Assembly (NCBI GenBank): GCA_963969395.1
Contig: OZ017803.1
Coordinates: 8,928,001 to 8,992,000 of the forward strand
Direction: 5' to 3'
Source of the DNA: Pseudoscleropodium purum
Taxonomy: Eukaryota; Streptophyta; Bryopsida; Hypnales; Brachytheciaceae
Length of the DNA stretch: 64,000 nt
Shown: positions 58,754 through 64,000 of the stretch, piece after piece
Numbering within the stretch: the stretch's first letter is position 1
Layout of the letters: each line of letters opens with the position of its first letter
Notes under the pieces: generated by a model
Databases searched by the model: none
Told to the model about the DNA's origin: nothing
Seen by the model: the letters and a program-made list of their open reading frames with translations, nothing else
Position numbers and translations under genes: made by a program

Positions 58754-59914
58754 TTGCAGTTTAGCTCAGGCCGCGCTGAAATGCAGTCAAGCAGGGTCTT
58801 TTTCAATTTCATTTCTACACATTCCTATAAGTCTTCCTACTATGAAATTAGATTGCATAATACACTTCAGCGCGACTTGCGCTGAAGTGCAAGTCCTGAT
58901 TTTTAAATGAAGTAAATCGAGATTAGAGATGAAGTCAGGCTCGCCACTAATTTAGAATACAGCATATCAGTTTAGCGCGAGTCGCGCTGAAGTGTATTCA
59001 ACGAATTCTGTTTTGAAATGGATCAAGAATCCAGTCTTGATAAAACGCAATATATTTCATGATTTGGACTAGAAATGCACTTCAACGCGACTCGCGCTGA
59101 AATGCATTACCGTGTTCCAATTTTGTTGTCATGTTTGGGAAATCCAATATATGTCTTGATATTGAGTTTTATGGTAGTGGAATGAAATGCACATTAGTGC
59201 GACTCGCGCTGATGTGCATTTATGTATGTCTAAATTTATGTGCATTCTGAAGTTTCCGAAGATGACTAGGAATTCATATTCATATTTAGAAAATAATGTT
59301 ACTTAAGAGCTAATACAGTGAAAATGATGTTATTGATCTTCATTATGGAATATAATACGGCCTCCATTCTCATGCACGTTGTCGTCGGAAAAAGATCATT
59401 GAATTGCACTTCAGCGCGACTCGTGCTGAAATGCATTCTACTATACTCGTTTAATACAAAATTTCTGGATGCCTGTAGGTGTGATGTGTAAAGTCGTCAT
59501 GTGTTTTTACTTAATCAATACTATGTCATTGTTCCACTTCCGTGCATTCTCTCTAAATGCATATGGTTGTTCATTAATCCATTCAAAATTCTGGAGAGTT
59601 CATTCAAAATTTAAGTTCACTATGATGCACGGGAAATTGTTATTTCCTTGTTGTCCTCTACAGTTGTGGTGGACAAATGTTTTATAGATAAATGATTTTC
59701 ATTTCCCCCAAATTCAAAATGAAAATCGATAGAAATTTATGTGATTTTCTTTTTGGTTTGTATTCTACTAAATTCTAGTATATGGTAGTAGATATTACTT
59801 TTTAACCGAACTCTGTAAAAGTAATATGAAAATCAATGTTATTGGAATGTGTATGTATTATTTGTGTTGTTCTCTATGGAATTGTATTTTAGCGCGAACC
59901 GCACTGAAATGCAT
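58754..59914. repeat. Right palindrome array (seven copies)
   Basis: Copies start at about 58754, 58860, 58968, 59075, 59187, 59402 and 59884. Most are 30-35 bp, with CAGCGCGACTCGCGCTG-type cores extended to TGCA at both ends. Spacing is 106, 108, 107, 112, 215 and 482 bp. The array ends about 100 bp upstream of the plus-strand gene. Confidence 0.92.
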
Positions 59915-60020
59915 TTCTTTACTTCACTGAATGCACTCCTCCTGAAATTGTAAAATTCTTTCAAGTCACTTTTCCTTGTTCCGTTCTTCGTCTTACTCTG
60001 GTGATATATCTTCGACTGGC

Positions 60021-62848
60021 ATGCCAGTCGGGGAGATGGATGAATCAGATGAGGAGTTCCATGTTCATGAGGAAATGATGGAGGACTTACCAGACTGCGA
60101 AGGGCTTCTGCGTTCGTTATGGAACATGAAATGTGTCACCCTATTCAATGAAGACGAAGTACTTGTTGGTGAAGGTACTTGCCATAATGTAAATTCGGAC
60201 CTTGTCAACGGAACAGATGGTCCCCTTGGTGACACTCATGTAGCAGTGTTTATTTCCAAGTCACATTCCGATGTCGATATCTCAAAAGAGAAAATTTATT
60301 CACTCATAGCTTGGCCTATTAAACTCGTTCACTATCGAGGAGCAAGTTTTCATGACCACGAAGTCCGAGATAGGTACAACTCTCTCCGAGCGAGAGCCTT
60401 GAACTCAAACTCTTCTACATCGATACGACAATATTCAAGCACGTCAAGAAACCCGCCTCGTAAAACCTCTCTGAAGTCGAAGGTTCTGCTTACAGAACAA
60501 TCCATCAATGCAGTGTCTAGCAAAGTTTGTTGTAGTCGAAATTGTATTCAACCATTTCCTAGAGAGAAGATTCAGGCTTTCCGTGAGCGCATGTATCATA
60601 ATTCCACTTTCAAGCATAGATCCTTCATGAAGCTGGATGTCCACAGACAATATCATGACGATTCCCGTGGGAAAAGGATGGTCACAGTTGAAGAGGTCCT
60701 TGTCTGCATGCGAGCTTGGATGCATATTTCTAGGGTTCCACAATCCACATTCTTTCGCTACCAAACACACGTGAAAGATCATCGAGAAGCAATGGAACAT
60801 GGTAATACAGGAATGTCAAAACCGAGGAAACATACTCAACAAGCTGTTGTTTCATTGAAGTGCATCCTTGAGAAAGAAGCTGATCATATGCCACATCGTA
60901 CTCGAACTATGAAGTCTGGGGAAAAGGTTGTTTCCATGTGTCTTCCCTCTACCTTTCAGTGGAAGGGAAAGTTGCAAGAAATCAATGATGTTAATGCAGC
61001 TTTTGGATTGAAGGATATTTCAACTTCGAATTTAAATAAGATTAGGTCTTCAAAGTTTCCGGAGTATGAAGTCAAGAAGCCCGGGGACAATTTCGCGCGA
61101 TGTGCTACTTGTGACAAATACAAAGAGCTCAGGAAGGGTGCTCTTGTTGGTTCCAGTAGTGCTTTGATGTGGCAACGGAGGTTGGACAATCACCTCTCTA
61201 CTGCTCGTGCTCACCAGGACTTGTACTATATTAATTGTTTCTGGTCGCTAACTTCTCCGCACGAGTGCCTCACAATTATGCATGATAAGATGGATCATTC
61301 TAAAACTGCTTGTCCGGTTTTCTCACACAAGAGTAAAGACACTGATGGCTTGATGAAGTTGCCTGTATCAGTCACTGGAATGATTGCGCATGGCCATGGT
61401 GATGTGCGGTATGCGCATTATGGATTGGATCTCTTTCCCCATGATTCAAATTATACAATTGGCTCTGTGGCAAAGTTGTTGCGAGATCTTGAATTGCCAC
61501 CAAAGGCGTCGTCTCGAGAGTTGTTTATGAATTTGAAGTCTACGAATTTGTTTAAGGCGGTGCTCAAGGGAAGTGAGATTTGCAAAGGTTCGCTTCCTGA
61601 AGTCCCAACAACCTCAAGTCCGGCGACACCATTGCCACCTATTCTTATTATGCAGATGGATAACGCCACTGGAGACAACAAAAACAGATATGTATTTTGT
61701 TTTGGTCCCTACTTGTTGCAAACAAGATCTTTCGTGAAGTATATGTGAATTTCATGATTGTTGGTCATACGCACGATGACATTGATGCACTATTTGGAAG
61801 ATGGAGTATGTAGCTAAAGAAAGAGAACTTTCCTACAGTGCCAGCGTTGATGAAATCATTTATGGATGTGGATTCCACTCCGACTATTCCTCACCTTATA
61901 GAAGAGGTGCCTGATTTCAAGAATTTCATTGCTGGTGCATTTGTAGATGGTGCTGACATGCTCGTTGGACACACAAGACCACAACAAGTAAAGTTCTATT
62001 TAGATTCAACAGGGTGTCCTATTATGAAATACAAGTTGTTGTGCACTGATGGGGATTGGTTAGGGGAAGGTGGTAGAGGCATTAAGTTGTGGAAAGAAGA
62101 TGTTCAAGGACAAAGTTTGTGGCCACGTGGTGTACCATTACCAATTTCATTGAAGTCAATGAAGGGTGTTGAAGACATTGTGAAAGGTATATCTGGATTT
62201 ATAAAATACTGGGAGAACCTATGCAATGTGGACAGCAGTGGTGAATGTCGAAGGCGCTATGAACATGTGGTACACTATTGGCGTGATGTGAAGGTAGCGC
62301 TACAAGATCCAGTACCTGCATTTACTTCTTTGAAGGATGGTTTTTGGCCGACGACTCGAATTCGAGCAGCTCAAATAGATGAACTAAATGAAGAAGGTGA
62401 AGTTCGTGAAGAGTTTGGAGAAGATGAAGCATATGTCGGGCCTTTGAGTGGTCGCCCACAACCATCTTTCAGGGTGGGACGTGATCTCTTTGAAGGGTAC
62501 TTCGTAGCGGTTCGACCAGCAGATGGTGATAGTCATCCAATTTGGATTGCAAGGGCTTTGTCTAATCCCAATTGCAATCCTGAAAAACCAAATTGTGTGC
62601 TAATTCAATATTTTCGTCCAACTTCAAGAGATGAGAGTGTTCAAAACTTCTACATTGGATGGGATAGTGACAGAGGTTTGCGTTGGAAAATTGATGAAAG
62701 CGAACCGCCATTATGGCAACACACGGACGCTCTTATAACAGCATGGAAGTCTCTGATTAGGAAGGATACGCGACAATGTATGATCAAGATCCCTATTGCT
62801 CAAATCGAAGTCATCAACCAAAGTTTGGCTAGTTTTCCTCAGTCTTAA
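60021..62848 (+). pseudogene. DUF7869-type gene, two lesions
   Basis: It starts at ATG 60021 and ends at TAA 62846. An acidic N-terminus precedes a cysteine motif (VCCSRNCIQPF), KLDVHRQYH, then CATCDKYKELRKG, the block LIMQMDNATGDNKNRYVF and, in the next frame, MIVGHTHDDIDALFGRWS. The MDN..NKNR and GHTH-x-DID pair marks a widespread uncharacterised family (DUF7869 as I recall), often repetitive and possibly transposase-derived. The acidic residues in those blocks could be catalytic. The copy has one missing T-type frame change near 61700-61705 and a TAG at 61811. It is intronless, about 930 codons. The C-terminal third (61838-62848) is intact. Confidence 0.6.
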
Positions 62849-63732
62849 TTGCAATGGTAGTTTTATAAGTTTTTTCTTGCATTGTTAAATCTATCTCATA
62901 CAATGCTAGTTGATTTTAATAAATGAGCAATATGCCTTCAGATGATGGTGAGAGAAGTAGAATACTATGTTCTTTCATACTTATAAATGTAGACGTTTAT
63001 ATTTACAAATGTTCAAGTGCTGGTTTTTGTATGTAAGATTACATTATTTTATAGTTCTCTTATAAGAAATACAGGTTTTTATATTGTATTAGCAATTGAA
63101 ACCATTATACATATACCGTCCTTTTGTATCTCATGTTATATTTCTTGTTTATTTTGTTTTACTGTGAAAGAAGTTTTTGATTTGAAACAATTTTATATTT
63201 ATTAAAGGATATGTATTATTTGCAAGACTCTCATTTTAATGGAAATTGATAATTAACTAATAAAATATGAGATTATTGAGCTTCATTTGAGCCCATTTTG
63301 ATTCACTTATTTAGCCAAAGTTTATTTTGGGAGTGCCCTACCCTCCCATTTTATTGAATATGACGTTAATAACACAATAGCTTATACAAGCAATACAAAG
63401 ATGCAAAGACTATGAATGAAGCAGATATATTACCTTGCGATTAAATCATGGTGGTTATCATTTGGAGCTGCCACAAAAGATGCACTTCACCACTTGGAGC
63501 ATTAGCTTGCATTTTGGCATTTTAGGTATTGGTAGTGAGGAGGATTCATAAAATAGTAAGTGCACCCTCCATATTGATATAAAAAATTTGCATTTCATTT
63601 TGTTGTTTTGAATTGTTTCGTGCAAAATAGGTTTGTTTTTATTTGGTTTAGAGTATGCATGCGTGAATTCTTTGTAAAGATTTGTCAATGGCTAAGATTT
63701 TTTTTATTTTTTATTTTCTTGTACACAATGAA
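62849..63732. other. AT-rich DNA downstream of the plus-strand gene
   Basis: No gene is seen. The first 100 bp may be the 3' untranslated region. No palindrome of the 45-60 kb family occurs here. Confidence 0.5.
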
Positions 63733-63814
63733 AAATGGGGGTACCTTGAGGCCCTTTAAACACTACCGTCAGATTTGACGGTAGTATTTGGGGGGCCTCA
63801 AGGTACCCCCATTT
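63733..63814. repeat. GGTACC hairpin 5, near perfect
   Basis: An 82-bp inverted repeat with arms AAATGGGGGTACCTTGAGG and CCTCAAGGTACCCCCATTT. A second inner pair ACTACCGTCA / TGACGGTAGT surrounds a short loop. It is the best-preserved member of the hairpin family, so probably the most recent here. Confidence 0.92.
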
Positions 63815-64000
63815 CTAGTCCCATACAAAAAAAAAAAGTAGTGGATGACATTCAAAATTGGTTTGTAGTTCTTCAAGGAGTGAAGTTAGCTAGTGACTAC
63901 AATGTTCCTTTAAATAAGGAAAATAAAACCATATATAACAATTTCTAACATTCAAAGGCTTGTGGTAAGATTTCAAAGGTATCCACTTAGTTGCTTCAAT

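Noticed and set aside
58754..59914. Palindrome arrays as a CRISPR array
   Set aside because: The context is a eukaryotic nuclear genome. Repeats vary in sequence, spacing is uneven in places, and there are no cas genes.
1..64000. tRNA, rRNA or snRNA genes
   Set aside because: I saw no conserved box A/B pairs, rRNA core sequences or snRNA motifs on either strand by eye.

Overview
The window looks like repeat-dominated nuclear DNA from a plant-lineage (streptophyte) eukaryote with a large genome, probably a non-flowering one. The evidence is the AT-rich background, spliced genes with GT..AG introns, plant-type telomere motifs (CCCTAAA), LTR and hAT elements with clean target-site duplications, and almost no intact single-copy genes. 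The taxon is inferred from style, not proven.

Layout. 0-7.4 kb: AT-rich intergenic DNA. 7.37-10.64 and 14.81-18.12 kb: two independent copies of a 3.3-kb CCGG-rich element. Each has TG..CA ends, a 9-bp terminal inversion and its own 5-bp target duplication. Each carries one minus-strand coiled-coil gene behind a TATA box, intact only in the second copy. 18.4-19.75 kb: a DDE transposase relic. 20.84-31.19 kb: a Ty3/gypsy-type LTR retrotransposon on the minus strand. Its single-frame gag-pol contains a C5-cytosine DNA methyltransferase between protease and reverse transcriptase, and a PHD finger at the integrase C-terminus. It is broken only by in-frame stop codons. A CpG-rich hAT MITE sits in its 5' LTR, and a second copy lies at 42 kb. 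32.8-36.3 kb: a multi-exon, decayed minus-strand gene with a ParB-like motif. 33-38 kb and 63.7 kb: a family of GGTACC-containing hairpins.

43.6-44.9 kb holds a decayed transposase-like gene. 45-63 kb looks like one large unit. A multi-exon minus-strand gene (44.98-51.4 kb, including an FCP1/NIF-type phosphatase domain) diverges from a plus-strand gene with DUF7869-type motifs (60.0-62.85 kb). At least 18 copies of a short GC-rich palindrome (core AGCGCGASTCGCGCT) lie in the introns and in two arrays in front of the two genes. Several palindromes are spaced about 107 bp apart. Between the arrays are a GC-rich minisatellite island with telomere motifs and 5 kb of AT-rich DNA with about 178-bp tandem repeats.

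The strongest candidates for new biology are the methyltransferase/PHD retrotransposon, the palindrome-studded 45-63 kb unit, and the LTR-less 3.3-kb elements. Many coding frames are interrupted by TAG, TGA or TAA codons one C-to-T step from CAG, CGA or CAA, as expected from deamination of methylated cytosines. In the 45-51 kb gene every interruption I found is TAG.
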